Shown here piece by piece: positions 12,801 through 22,452 of a stretch of 64,000 bases of DNA. Origin of the DNA: Typhlomys cinereus (Eukaryota; Chordata; Mammalia; Rodentia; Platacanthomyidae); NCBI GenBank assembly GCA_023101885.1, contig JALPQD010000358.1:620001-684000 (forward strand), read 5' to 3'. Under the pieces are notes generated by a model. The model searched no databases, was not told the origin of the DNA, and saw only the letters and a program-made list of their open reading frames with translations. Both the position numbers and the translations under genes were made by a program. The first letter of the stretch is position 1; each line of letters starts with the position of its first letter.

Positions 12801-15800
12801 CCATTTTTTTAAACTTCACTTCAATAATAAAAAGGCAAATGTTTCTTCTTCTTTTTCTTCAATTTGGTTTTTTTTTTTTTTTTACTTCAGAGGGCCTTTG
12901 AGACTCTCTGACCAGCAACTTATCAAGAAGTGTTACATTCCTGCTATGTCTAGTAGACTTTCTTAAAACAACATTTTTGCTAATTCTTAACATTCTCATA
13001 CATATATGCATTTTGATAATATCTACCCCCTCCTCTTCACAACTCTCTGTGGATTTCCCCCAACATGTCCCCTCTCACCTTGATGTCCCCTTTTAAAGAG
13101 GATTGTAAAATAAAATAACATATGAATGATAAAAGAAAACACATCGGGATGCAGATAGCTGTTATGATTGAGCTTCTGGCTCCAGCTGGTTGGGGACCTG
13201 TGAGAGCAGCAAGGATGGCAGTTTTGTCAGTCGCCTATCAGTACACAGAGTCAGGCCCGTGGAAGGCTACACATGGATATTGGAATTCTTTTAAATCATT
13301 AAAACGGAGACTGAAGAAGGAGACCATTAATCTCAGAAGGGTTTGATATGACTGTCTTGACAGGATAGGAAACGGAACCTTCAAAGTTGTTGAGGTTTCC
13401 TAATATGAAGCCTCCTTTTCCGAAGGGAGACCTACTTTGGAAAGTAACTTGGAAATCGAGGATGTCCCAAAAGTTCAAAACCATCCCATAACCCTGAAAG
13501 GAGGCCAGTGGTGCTGAGAAAGCCTTAAGAATCATTTGGAGTTTAACTGTAGGAGGTTTGTCCAGGTTCTAGTTGGTACCTTGTGCAGTTGCCTAAGAAT
13601 CAGCTGCATGCAGGGTATTGGACAATGCCCACTGGGTAACTGGGAGTGACCCTCCAAGGTCTTGAAACTACCAGTGAGTTACAGTGAGCAGTGGGGGGTG
13701 GAGTCCCCTGTCCACTGGACCTGACCCCTCAGGGCACACTTTTTAAAAAATTATTCTTTGACACGTTCATACATAAATACAATGAATTTATGAGTTTTCA
13801 TCCTTTACTATCCAAGCCCATTGCCCCTCCTGTCCCACTTCATACTTTCTTCTTTCCAGCCAGTCTCCTTCCTACTTTCATGTATTTTTACATGTGTGGC
13901 CTACTGGGTTTCCACTGGGATGCCTGTAATGGAAAGTATCTGAGTATTTGCTGGGGGCATAGATGACTTATGAGCATGTAAATTATTGAGGAAAGAAGCT
14001 CTCCTTCTCCTGTCTGGTATTAGCCTTCAGTAGTCTCTCAGGGAGACGTAGTATTTCTTGAAATCTTTTCTCATCTATAGTGAAATGTTTACGGGCCACC
14101 TGTTGTTCAGGTCTTGTGGAAATGGACATTGCTGCAGTGCGCTCTTGCATGCAGCCCTGTTGTGAGCAAAGGGTACTGCTAGCAACACACTCCCTACACT
14201 CCGGCTCATACATTCTTACCACCCCTTCTTTTGCAAAGTTCCCTGAGTCTTGGGATGGGGGATAAATTCAATGTCATGTTTAGGACTGAGCACTCCATAG
14301 TTGCTTTTTCTCTGCATTTTGACAAGTTGTGGTTTTCTGCATTATACATCTTCCATTGCAAAAGGATTCTTTTTGGTCGAGTGCTAAGAGCTTCTCTAAT
14401 CTATGGTTATAATGATAAGTGTTTAGATGGCAGTGTATCATCAAGCACTTTCAGTTAACGCTAAGTAGATTCTTCCTACCTAGGGTCTATGAGCTCCCCT
14501 TCCGTGTACTTGGCTAGGTTTACAGTACCAGTCATGTATTTTCTGCTGAAAAACGGGTCTTCAATCTAATCAGAAAGCAGTTGGTTGTCCCCTATATGTT
14601 ACATGCCACTACTGCACTAGTGGTCAATACCTCTTGCCAGGGCAGCATCTATAGCTGCTTAAGACCATTGATTGCTTTTCTCCCCTGGCAGCCCACTTCT
14701 TACCTTCTGGCATTATGAAAGCTAGCTGACAAGGAGCAAGCCTCCATATCCATTCCAGCTTGTTTGTTTTTTTTTTTTTTTCATGTTCAGGCCACACTTT
14801 GGGCTTTTTCAGTACAATGGCACAGGCACCCAGGACAGGGGCCTGCCATCCCTGTAAGTTGAAGATTGACATGTCAATTTAACTGAAATTTTCTCTTTGA
14901 AAGCAACCCCTCCCTTGTTGGGTGTGTGCAGGGCTATAAAATGACTCTAACCAGTGGTTCTTAGCCAAAAATAAGAGGCGTGCCCCACAGCTGGCCTTCA
15001 GAGGTTTGGCAGGCACTGCCGTATGTCATTCAAATGTTCACAGGTCAGAGCTGTGAGTATGGGTATAGTCTGACTCATCTCTGCCACCTACTGCTAAACA
15101 TGAGACATAGCAGGTGCCATATCTTTAGGGGCAAGGCTTTTTTATTTTTAAAATTTATTTTATTAATTCATTATGCATCTCTGTGTGTGTGTGTGTTCGT
15201 GTGCTCTCATATAAATAGATATTTAAAAATCAGTGTAATTGACTAAAATAAAGCTGAGTCAGAGATTAGAAAACACAAGCATTCACAGTTGCCACGATCT
15301 TCAACGTGAACAGACTTGCTGTGCTCCCCGCACAGCCCCCTCTTCCCTGTCTGCTTGCCTGCTATGAGGTCATGTCTCATTGCTCTCTAGTGAAGCTTGG
15401 ATTTCCTCTCCCCTTCTGTCTTCTGACTCTAGCTGATAGTTTCTCTTTCTCTGTTCCTTCCCACGTTGCATGTTCAGTTTGCCAAACTTCAAGACTCAGT
15501 GATGCTAGTCTCCTCCCTTGCCAGGACGGCGATGTGATTGGCATAAACTCGCTGAAGGTGGCTGCGGGCATCTCCTTTGCGATTCCCTCAGATCGGATTA
15601 GACAGTTCTTGGCAGACTACCACGAGCGCCAACTGAAAGGTGAAGGAGTTGGGACCATTTCGTTCTTTCAGGAGAGCGCTCCATCTTTTGTGGAGACAGC
15701 TGTACCATTTCTTTAGGCTGTCGAGGTGCTGGATCTCAGATCTATAACTGGGATTGGTGCTCGTATTGGAAGACCAGATACAAAAGCAGAGATGCGTCAG

Positions 15801-18800
15801 TGTGAAATGCACTATGTCAGTGTGGAAATGCACTGGTCAGCTGGAGGAATATGCTGACCACTAATGGTGTCTGAAGCAAGCATTTCATGGCAGACAGTCC
15901 ACAACGTTGACTGTAATAGCAAGAGATTCTGGGACTGGAGCAGCCTTTAGCTGAGCCAAAAAGACAGAAGTCTTGTTCTGAGTCACACATTGATTTTCTA
16001 TTCCAGGAAAGGCTCCTTCACAGAAGAAGTACCTGGGTTTGAGAATGTTACCGCTCACCCTTAAGTAAGCGTGGGGTTGCTGGGTCTGCGTTGTCAGAGG
16101 GGAAAGCTGAGGCTGGGTAGTGTGGCCAGGAAAACTAAAGCATTCGGACTTAGCAAAGAAACCCCTGTGAGCACAGGTCAGATACTTGCGCTCTGCCTGC
16201 GCCATGATCTTTCACTGTGTCTGGGCTGCGTCTTGTCCAGTGCAGAGGCCTTTGGCCTCCAGGATGGGACTGCTCGCAGCTGGAAAAGATGGTGATTGGC
16301 TGGATGGGATTTGATGGGTGCCCTCCAGGATCCAACTGAACAAATGGGGTAGAGTATGTATTATCATGAGAGCTAGCTGTTTTCGGGGCTCAGGAAATGA
16401 CTGTCAACCTTCTTACTGTTTCCAGCCTTCTTCGAGAAATGAAGAGGCAAGATCCAGATTTCCCTGATGTGAGCTCTGGGGTGTTCATATATGAAGTAAT
16501 TCAAGGATCAGCTGCAGAAAGGTGAGCGAAGACCAGGGTCAGCCTGGCATCCTCTTGTGCTAGCTGCATGCTAAGTGTTCCCAGCTTGGCTTGCTTGTTC
16601 AAGAGCACAGTCATGGGGCTGGAGAGGTGGCTCAGGGGTTAAGCCTCTGCCTTGCAGGCGGAAGGTCCTGAGTTCGGATCCTAGACCCCACGTATAGACG
16701 CCAGGCAGAAGTGGGGGCGGCCTGCGTTTCTGGTTCTGGTAGGGCGGAGCCTGTGAATCCCGGGGCAGAGTAAACAAGGAGGAGGTGGAGGCATCCGTGG
16801 TAGTTCCCGAATTCGTCCGTGGTTCTACACACACACACACATACACACTCACACACGCGCACACAAGCACAATTGAATAATAAAAAAAAAAGTTATAAAA
16901 AAAAAAAAAGAGCACAGTCATGACCTGCGATTGAGCTCCTGAGAGGTAGCCCGTGGGACTCATGAATGCAATTGAAACTTCTATTTAATTATAACTGATT
17001 TAAATGAAAACAACTTTTAGAAAAGAGGCAACTTGGCCTACACACATTCTCCCATGTTTTGTACTTCTGCCTTACCTCTCTTGCTGTTTTTATTTTTCAA
17101 AAGCTCGGTACTCTGTTTAGACTGTGACATTGGTTGATTTTAAGAGGGGGGAAGAAATCACAGGCAACAACAGTCCATCATGCGAAGTTTTAGGTCTCAT
17201 GCTACTAAGTATGGCTTGTCCCAGTGTTTCTAGACTTTCCTCGTCTCTGTCCTGCTCCTCCCCCAACTCCTAATTTTTAACTTCTTGTTCCAGACCAAAA
17301 CCACTACTTTCAGGTTCCTAAGTTGTTCTCAAAATGTGACTTAACCGGCTAGAGAGATGGCTCAATGGGTTAGAGAGTTTGCTGTATGAGGAAGATCTGA
17401 TTTTGGATTTCAGCACCCACAGAAAAACCTGGTCATACGCAAACATGTCTGTAACCCCAGCGCTGTGGAGGGTGGGGCAGGAGGATTGTTGGGGGTTATT
17501 ACCTGCCCACATACTTCATATTGAGCCCCAGCCTGTGTTAAAGGAATGAGGTCTAGAGTGATATCCATGCATTTGTGCACAGGTGCTTCCCCATACACCA
17601 CACTCATACATGTATATGTATATACCCACACACACATATGTAGCCAGTGGCATGGACATCAGATGGAGCCAATCAGAAAGGTCGCTATCAATGCCACGTG
17701 CACTGAACTAATCTCCCCACATTTATTTCTTCTTCCCCTCATAACCCTACCTGGTCTCACCATGTAGTCCAGGCTGGATGCAAGATTCCATACTCTTGCC
17801 CTAACTTTCTAGGTGCTGGGGTCACTTTCCAAATTGTTACCATGTCAGATGATCTCACTCCCTCCACCTTCTCTCTTCTTCCACCCTTTCACTGAACTCT
17901 TGCTTTTTGGGGTTCAAACTCAGGATTTTATTATGCCAAACACCTGCTCTACCACTGCTACATCCCCCAGAAAGCTAGATTTTTTTTTTTTTTCATGACC
18001 CCCAGGTGGTTGTGTATGTTGAAGTGAGAATTGCTGGTGTCAGTCCCTGGTGCCCCGGTATCCACCCTTTCTGCCTCGTACCGCTTCTCCTTACTAACAG
18101 CGACAATAATTGCACTCACAGCAACCGGCACTTGGGAAACACTGGTGCCGTCTTAGACACAAGTGTTTTTCATCCTTGTTTGAGCAGTCTGATGACACAG
18201 CTTTTATTTTAGTGGGGAAGCAGCTTTGTGGGACACAGAGGTTAATTTTCTTATAAATATAAATTTACTTATACAGTAGGTCAGAGAAGGAACGTGGATT
18301 CTGGCTCTGTCATCTGACTTTATGTATGAATTTTGCTCTCTGACGGTTTCATACACGTATATAATACATTCTGATTACTCTCCTCCACCTTTTCTTATCT
18401 TTCTCCTCCACCGCCAACTCCCTAAACTCTCCCTCCCACATTCACATTTGTTCAGTGTCTCACTGGGTTTGCCCAGGGCCTTTTGTGTGATGCTGGCTTG
18501 GGAGTCTCTCTAGAAGCCCAGTGAGCTTCCTCATGGGTACGCAATACTTTTGTGCCCCTCCCCTATCTGTTAGTTGCTCATTCCATTCCCCCCATTGCGG
18601 GGCCCTGGCTGGATTGGTCACTGTACTCTTGGATCAGTGATCCGAGGTGGGCTTGTGGCTACCATGGCTGTTTCTCTTTTGGAGATGGTATTTCTCAACC
18701 CTTTCCTTTCTTGTCTGGCTCTAACATTCTTTCCATCCCCTCTTCCGCAAAGGTCCCCGAGTCTCTAGGGGTGTCATGCCATGCTGAGGACTAACCTTCA

Positions 18801-20350
18801 CCTGCTATCACTGCAGCAAGGCTCCTCGGCTTAAGACTGAGGGTAGTCTGTCTTTTCTGTCCTCTTCCGTGATGTTCCTGATCCTTAAGGAGAGGGTTAG
18901 ATGTCCCACCTGAGGCGCTCCACAGTCATTTATTCTCTGCCAACTATTGCAAAGTGTCTAGGGTGAGGCTGAGAACTGGTTTAAAGATGAGAAGGCAGTT
19001 TGATACTATGTTCATTTAGCAAAACAATAGTTGACTCTCCCTCAGGACCCATTACCTCCCCACCCACGAGTTCTTAGCTAGGTTTACAGTTCCAGGGATG
19101 AGTTCCTTCCTGTGGGCCAACCTTAAATACAACCAGCAAGTGACTGCATATCTCTGTAACATTCACATGTGGTTGCTCTTTTTGTCAAGAAGAGGAAGAT
19201 GGCTTTCAAATCTGAAAGACCCAGGAGCGAATCCTGCTTTAACCCCTTGCAAGTTCTGGTAACTGAGAAATGCCCTTCATTCTGCCAAGCTACCCGTCTC
19301 AGGACCGGCACAGGAGGCATTCCTGATTGCCAAGTCAATCTTCTCTCTTTACACACAGTACAAACCATCTCTGCACAGCCCTTGTTCTCCCCAGGGCCTG
19401 GTGCATGCTAAGCACACCCTCTAGGACCTGTCTATGGGCCTTTTATCTTTCTTTTAAACTCTATCTCAGTAATCCTACCATGTTGTCACTGCCTCTTGAG
19501 CGTCCCAGTTCCCTTAAATGGTATCTCCCAGAGTCAATGTGATATCCCTCTTTTAACCTTTCAGACAAACAGCTAGCCTGGCAGTGTGTTTACTGCGGTT
19601 TTTGGAGTTGGCAAACATATTGGAGATGGGAGACTGGATATTATCACAGTTAGGGAGGGGGGTGGCAGAAGTCTAGAGCCACAGCTTTAAATATGTAGAC
19701 GTGGCAGGTTGGCTGGCTTTTACTGGAAGAACAACACATAACAACCTGCCACACTTAAAAGTTCCTCAAACTGGGGGCTGTCCAAATGACTGATGAGATT
19801 TCAGGTGTCTGGGGAAAACACACTGCCTAAACTTTGCCCAGCTGCTGTTGAGTCTAGTAAAGTGCTTGAGGCCAACGAAGGTGAAGACATTAGAAGCTAA
19901 AATCTATTCTAAGTCAGAGCCAAAAAATGGGAGAACAGTTCATCCGTGACTCTGATAGGATATTGATTTCATAAAAGAAACAGATCACTTTCTTCAGAAT
20001 CGTTTTCCGGCATATCCTAGAACAGCACTTGTATTTGGAGGGACTGAAGCTATTTTAAATTTTCTGTTTTGTATATTTAATGTTAGTAAAAGAGCAGGAG
20101 GGAGAGAGAGAAAGAGAGAGATCAGTGTTCCAGATGGGTTAAACAGAAGTTTCATGATTCATGTTCTTTTCTTTTTTCTTCCAGCTCGGGGTTGAGAGAC
20201 CATGATGTAATCATCAGCATAAATGGGCAATCTGTTACCACCACAGCTGATGTCATTGATGTTGTTAAGGACAATGATACTCTCTCCTTCGTTGTTCGAC
20301 GAGGAAGTCAAACCTTGTCGCTGACAGTCACACCCGAAATAATCAATTAA
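7598..20350 (+). CDS. HTRA4: HTRA4, secreted HtrA-family serine protease (complete, 9 exons)
   Basis: ATP-independent trypsin-like serine protease, secreted; HTRA4 is best known from placenta (family knowledge). Exons: 7598-8078, 8512-8611, 9405-9606, 10767-10961, 11380-11412, 15525-15639, 16007-16064, 16426-16521, 20185-20350. They sum to 1446 bp, giving 481 residues against 476 in human. Residues 1-30 are a signal peptide; about 36-100 a Cys-rich IGFBP-like module; about 110-158 a Kazal-like module ([12 protein letters not shown]); about 195-360 the protease with His222 (ITSAHV), Asp252 (KLDLALIKI) and Ser330 (GNSGGPL); about 385-475 the PDZ domain. The triad and all splice sites are intact. 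ATG 7598 was chosen because a signal peptide follows and an in-frame extension upstream would need a non-ATG start. The gene converges on TM2D2. Confidence 0.96.
8512..8611 (+). CDS. HTRA4: HTRA4 exon 2
   Basis: Acceptor TTTTTTTCCAG ends at 8511; donor GTAAAA at 8612. Encodes the linker and first protease strand ([20 protein letters not shown]). Phase 1 in, phase 2 out. Confidence 0.95.
8612..9404 (+). other. HTRA4: HTRA4 intron 2
   Basis: About 0.8 kb between exons 2 and 3. I see no recognisable repeat or gene. Intron 1 (8079-8511) is similarly plain except for a CT-rich tract at 8170-8245. Confidence 0.6.
9405..9606 (+). CDS. HTRA4: HTRA4 exon 3 (catalytic His and Asp)
   Basis: Acceptor GGAGACAG ends at 9404; donor GTGAGT at 9607. 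Carries His222 in ITSAHV and Asp252 in KLDLALIKI. Confidence 0.95.
9727..10101 (-). repeat. Composite microsatellite joined to an old B2-superfamily SINE
   Basis: 9729-9800 is (TATC)n, 9809-9836 (GT)n and 9837-9868 (GA)n. This runs straight into an antisense diverged SINE (about 9869-10101) whose head at the right edge has the family's CTTGCAAGGCAGAGCCTTAA segment. It lies in HTRA4 intron 3; 10102-10766 is otherwise unremarkable. Confidence 0.82.
10767..10961 (+). CDS. HTRA4: HTRA4 exon 4
   Basis: Acceptor CTGCATGCAG, donor GTAAGT at 10962; 65 codons, phase 0. Encodes [20 protein letters not shown], very strongly conserved in HtrA proteases. Confidence 0.96.
11380..11412 (+). CDS. HTRA4: HTRA4 micro-exon 5 (catalytic Ser)
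   Basis: A 33-bp exon encoding [11 protein letters not shown] with the nucleophile Ser330. Acceptor GTCCTTAG, donor GTGAGT. A short exon holding this motif is characteristic of HTRA1/3/4 genes. It is too short to stand out as an open frame. Confidence 0.95.
12000..12458 (-). repeat. Cluster of four antisense SINEs (ID, B1, B1, ID)
   Basis: 12000-12075 and 12370-12458 read as reverse ID elements (the second has GCTGGGGATTGAACCCAGGG and GCTAGGCAAGCACTTTACCA). 12085-12195 and 12200-12325 read as two reverse B1 elements (GGCAGAGTCTCAATGTGTCA; GACAGGGTTTCTTTACACGG). All face the same way. Confidence 0.8.
13745..14860 (-). mobile_element. L1 3'-untranslated fragment, antisense
   Basis: It shares landmarks with 18320-19130, including the motif TTAGCTAGGTTTACAG at 19073-19088 against CTTGGCTAGGTTTACAG near 14510. 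It also shares the TTCCCTGAG...TTGGGATGGGG block near 14240-14265 with the 3'UTR of the L1 at 45503-51296. No open frame; the family call rests on this internal homology. Confidence 0.6.
15525..15639 (+). CDS. HTRA4: HTRA4 exon 6
   Basis: Acceptor CCCTTGCCAG, donor GTGAAG at 15640. Encodes the end of the protease domain ([15 protein letters not shown]). Confidence 0.95.
16007..16064 (+). CDS. HTRA4: HTRA4 exon 7
   Basis: Acceptor TTCTATTCCAG, donor GTAAGC at 16065. A 58-bp exon encoding [13 protein letters not shown] at the protease-PDZ junction. Confidence 0.94.
16426..16521 (+). CDS. HTRA4: HTRA4 exon 8 (PDZ start)
   Basis: Acceptor CTGTTTCCAG, donor GTGAGC at 16522. Encodes [20 protein letters not shown] of the PDZ domain. 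Confidence 0.95.
16616..16907 (+). repeat. Young B2-superfamily SINE, sense strand, with TSD
   Basis: Begins GGGCTGGAGAGGTGGCTCAG, has a B-box-like GAGTTCGGATCC, a long unique body, a (CA)n segment near 16830-16866, and an A-rich tail. A perfect 15-bp duplication AAGAGCACAGTCATG flanks it (16601-16615 and 16908-16922). It is the only young copy on the plus strand, in HTRA4 intron 8, 95 bp after exon 8. Confidence 0.92.
17341..17980. repeat. SINE cluster in HTRA4 intron 8
   Basis: 17341-17640 (+) starts with a B2-type head (GAGAGATGGCTCAATGGGTT), passes through a B1-like middle and ends in a CA/TA-rich tail. About 17740-17825 is an antisense B1 and about 17895-17975 an antisense ID (GGGGTTCAAACTCAGGATTT) with a T-run at 17980-17992. 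Confidence 0.7.
18320..19130 (-). mobile_element. L1 3'-untranslated fragment, antisense
   Basis: Pyrimidine-rich sequence homologous to 13745-14860 and to the 3' part of the L1 at 45503. HTRA4 intron 8 continues from 19131 to 20184 with no feature seen except a GA-rich patch near 20100. Confidence 0.6.
20185..20350 (+). CDS. HTRA4: HTRA4 exon 9 (PDZ end, stop)
   Basis: Acceptor TTTTCTTCCAG ends at 20184. Encodes [20 protein letters not shown] to the C-terminus TPEIIN; stop TAA at 20348-20350. Confidence 0.96.
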
Positions 20351-22238
20351 GTATCTTTAAAGAGAACTTTCTTTAAAAAAAAAAATCAAGTTATTTGGTT
20401 TGTTTTGAAAAAGCACCAAAGACTACAGAGGTACTATGATAGGAAGAAAATCAGTGTGGCTCACAACTGTTAGGACAGAAATCATTTTTCACAGCTGGCA
20501 CCTCTAATAATGTAGGACAGTGGTCATATTAATTTTGGAGGATACAGCAGAAACTTTCAGGGAAAAATGCTTCAGAATGATTGAACATTATCAGAAGTTA
20601 TTTACCTGACATTTGTGGTCTTCAATCAGCTATTATGGGAGTGAATCTGAGTAGTTCTATCCTGCTTGCAGAATTGGTGAGTTATTCTGAAGGTGCTTAG
20701 TTTGACTTGCCCACACATTCTGCCTTTTCCTTGATGCCTATCATTTCTTTTTGACACAGATCATAAAGGATGGAATCTGAGTTTCACTACACATTTAGGA
20801 ATCAAACGTCCTTTATTCTCAGTGACCTGAGTGCAGAAGTGCAACCATCCCTTACCAGTTGTCCTGGCCCACTGGGAGGGTTTCACTCTTACACTGTAGT
20901 TGAGACTGGTTTATTTTCTCCTTGCTTTTTATAAGTCATACCCTAATCTACTCTAATATTCAGCATTTTTTAAACAGGAGTGCTTTTCTTTCCAAAGGCA
21001 TAAGGGTCCTCATTTCATCTAATTGTAAAGAGGAGTTTCATAGTTACTTATATAAAAATCTTTTTTCTAATTTCTAATATGGGGCCCAAAGATTGGTAAA
21101 GGCTAAGTTTTCAGGATGACAACTCTGCTAAGAGGAATGGCTTTCTGCTCATTCATGTTTGCTGTTCATTGGCTTTCAAAAAAGTTACTGTATAGTATAT
21201 GCTGTCTCTAGAATTTAACTGTTCAGAGTAATTAGTAATAGGGTAGTTGTATTAGACTTTGCATTATTGTGACCAAATACTTGACAGACACAACTTAGAG
21301 GGAAAAATTTATTTTGGTCCAGTTTTGGATGGCTCAGTTGATGGTTGCTTGGTCCCATGTGTTTGGGTAGAAATATTATGGTAGCAGAAGTATATGGTAG
21401 AGTCTTCACTTTTTAGTGGGCAGGAAAAAGATACAGAAAGACATCAGAGTGAAATATAGCCCCACAGACACCCTCCTCCTGCTACTGCCAACTAGGCCCC
21501 ACTTCTTATCTTTGACCACTCCAATAATGATATTATATTGTGATTCCATGAAAAGAGTATTTGCTGATTAGGTCAGAACCTTCAAGATCCAATCACTTCC
21601 CCTCAGCCTATCAGCTGCCAACTATGTACCCAATACATGAGTAAGTGGAGACCTTTCAATTTCAAATCCTATCCATGGATTCATTTTATCCAGCTTTGAG
21701 CAAAAACAACTGTAATTTTGAATTTCATTTTTCCCATTGAAAATACTTACACAGAGTCTGGATTCGCAAAGTTTATTCTTTAGTTTCGGAAAGCCAGAAT
21801 TAAGGTGTGTATTAAAATCATGGCCATTTGTACACCTGCTTAAGATTCTCATTGACTCATCTTCCATCTTCTTTGCATAAAGACCCAGCATCACAAAAGG
21901 CTTCCAGATACACATACTCATGGTGTTTATCCTGGGGGAGTCCCCTGCTCCAAGCACTGAGGATGCAGCCGTGGATGCAAACAGAGCCCAGGGCACACAA
22001 GTCACTATATTTTACATTTTGTACATGAGGAAAAATACAGATTGGATTTCCCCAACACTGCTTGTCCTTTTGATCTGCTACATTTAGATTTAAGTTGAAA
22101 ATCCAAAGTTCAAAGTACTTGTCTTAAGGAAACTTATGCCTTCAAATACAAGGGTGGTATTCAGGGGCTTCTGGACCCGTGTCGATGAGTTGAGCAGCCA
22201 ACCGCTCCACTGCTGCCAGTCCGAGGCAGCAGCAATCT
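20351..22238. other. Convergent 3' ends of HTRA4 and TM2D2
   Basis: HTRA4 3'UTR starts at 20351 (+) and the TM2D2 3'UTR ends here on the minus strand. I find no AATAAA on the plus strand in this interval; an ATTAAA occurs near 21811. 21225-21660 resembles an old interspersed repeat beginning TTAGACTTTGCATTATTGTG, similar to the one at 37960. The rest appears unique. Confidence 0.55.
21772..21777 (-). terminator. TM2D2: Candidate TM2D2 polyadenylation signal
   Basis: TTTATT on the plus strand reads AATAAA on the minus strand, about 460 bp after the TM2D2 stop codon. Other TTTATT hexamers exist further along (near 21308 and 20911), so the end is not settled. Confidence 0.5.
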
Positions 22239-22452
22239 TTAGTAGACAGTGCACCAGTTGCTGCCATCGCTTGGCATCAGGCCTCCCGTGATGAGCAAAA
22301 TAAGGTCGACAAACCACCAGATCCCAAGTCCTCCAAGAGTCAGCAGCTTTCCCACTGCTGTTCCAGTGTGTCCTAAACAGAAACGATCAACCCCGAAACA
22401 TCCGAGGAAGAAGGAGTAGAGCAACGTGGTGATGAAGTAGTGTCCCGTGTAC
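22239..22452 (-). CDS. TM2D2: TM2D2 exon 4 (TM2 domain)
   Basis: Encodes [20 protein letters not shown], the DRF loop and the second membrane helix; stop TAA at 22241-22239. Acceptor CTGTGCAG. Confidence 0.96.

Larger units (their letters stand above)
11413..15524 (+). other. HTRA4: HTRA4 intron 5
   Basis: A 4.1 kb intron. 11521-11542 is a T-run. A cluster of four antisense SINEs fills about 12000-12458 (see separate entry). About 13745-14860 is L1 3'-end sequence. 15180-15206 is a short GT repeat. The segments 12460-13740 and 14870-15520 show no feature I recognise. Confidence 0.65.
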
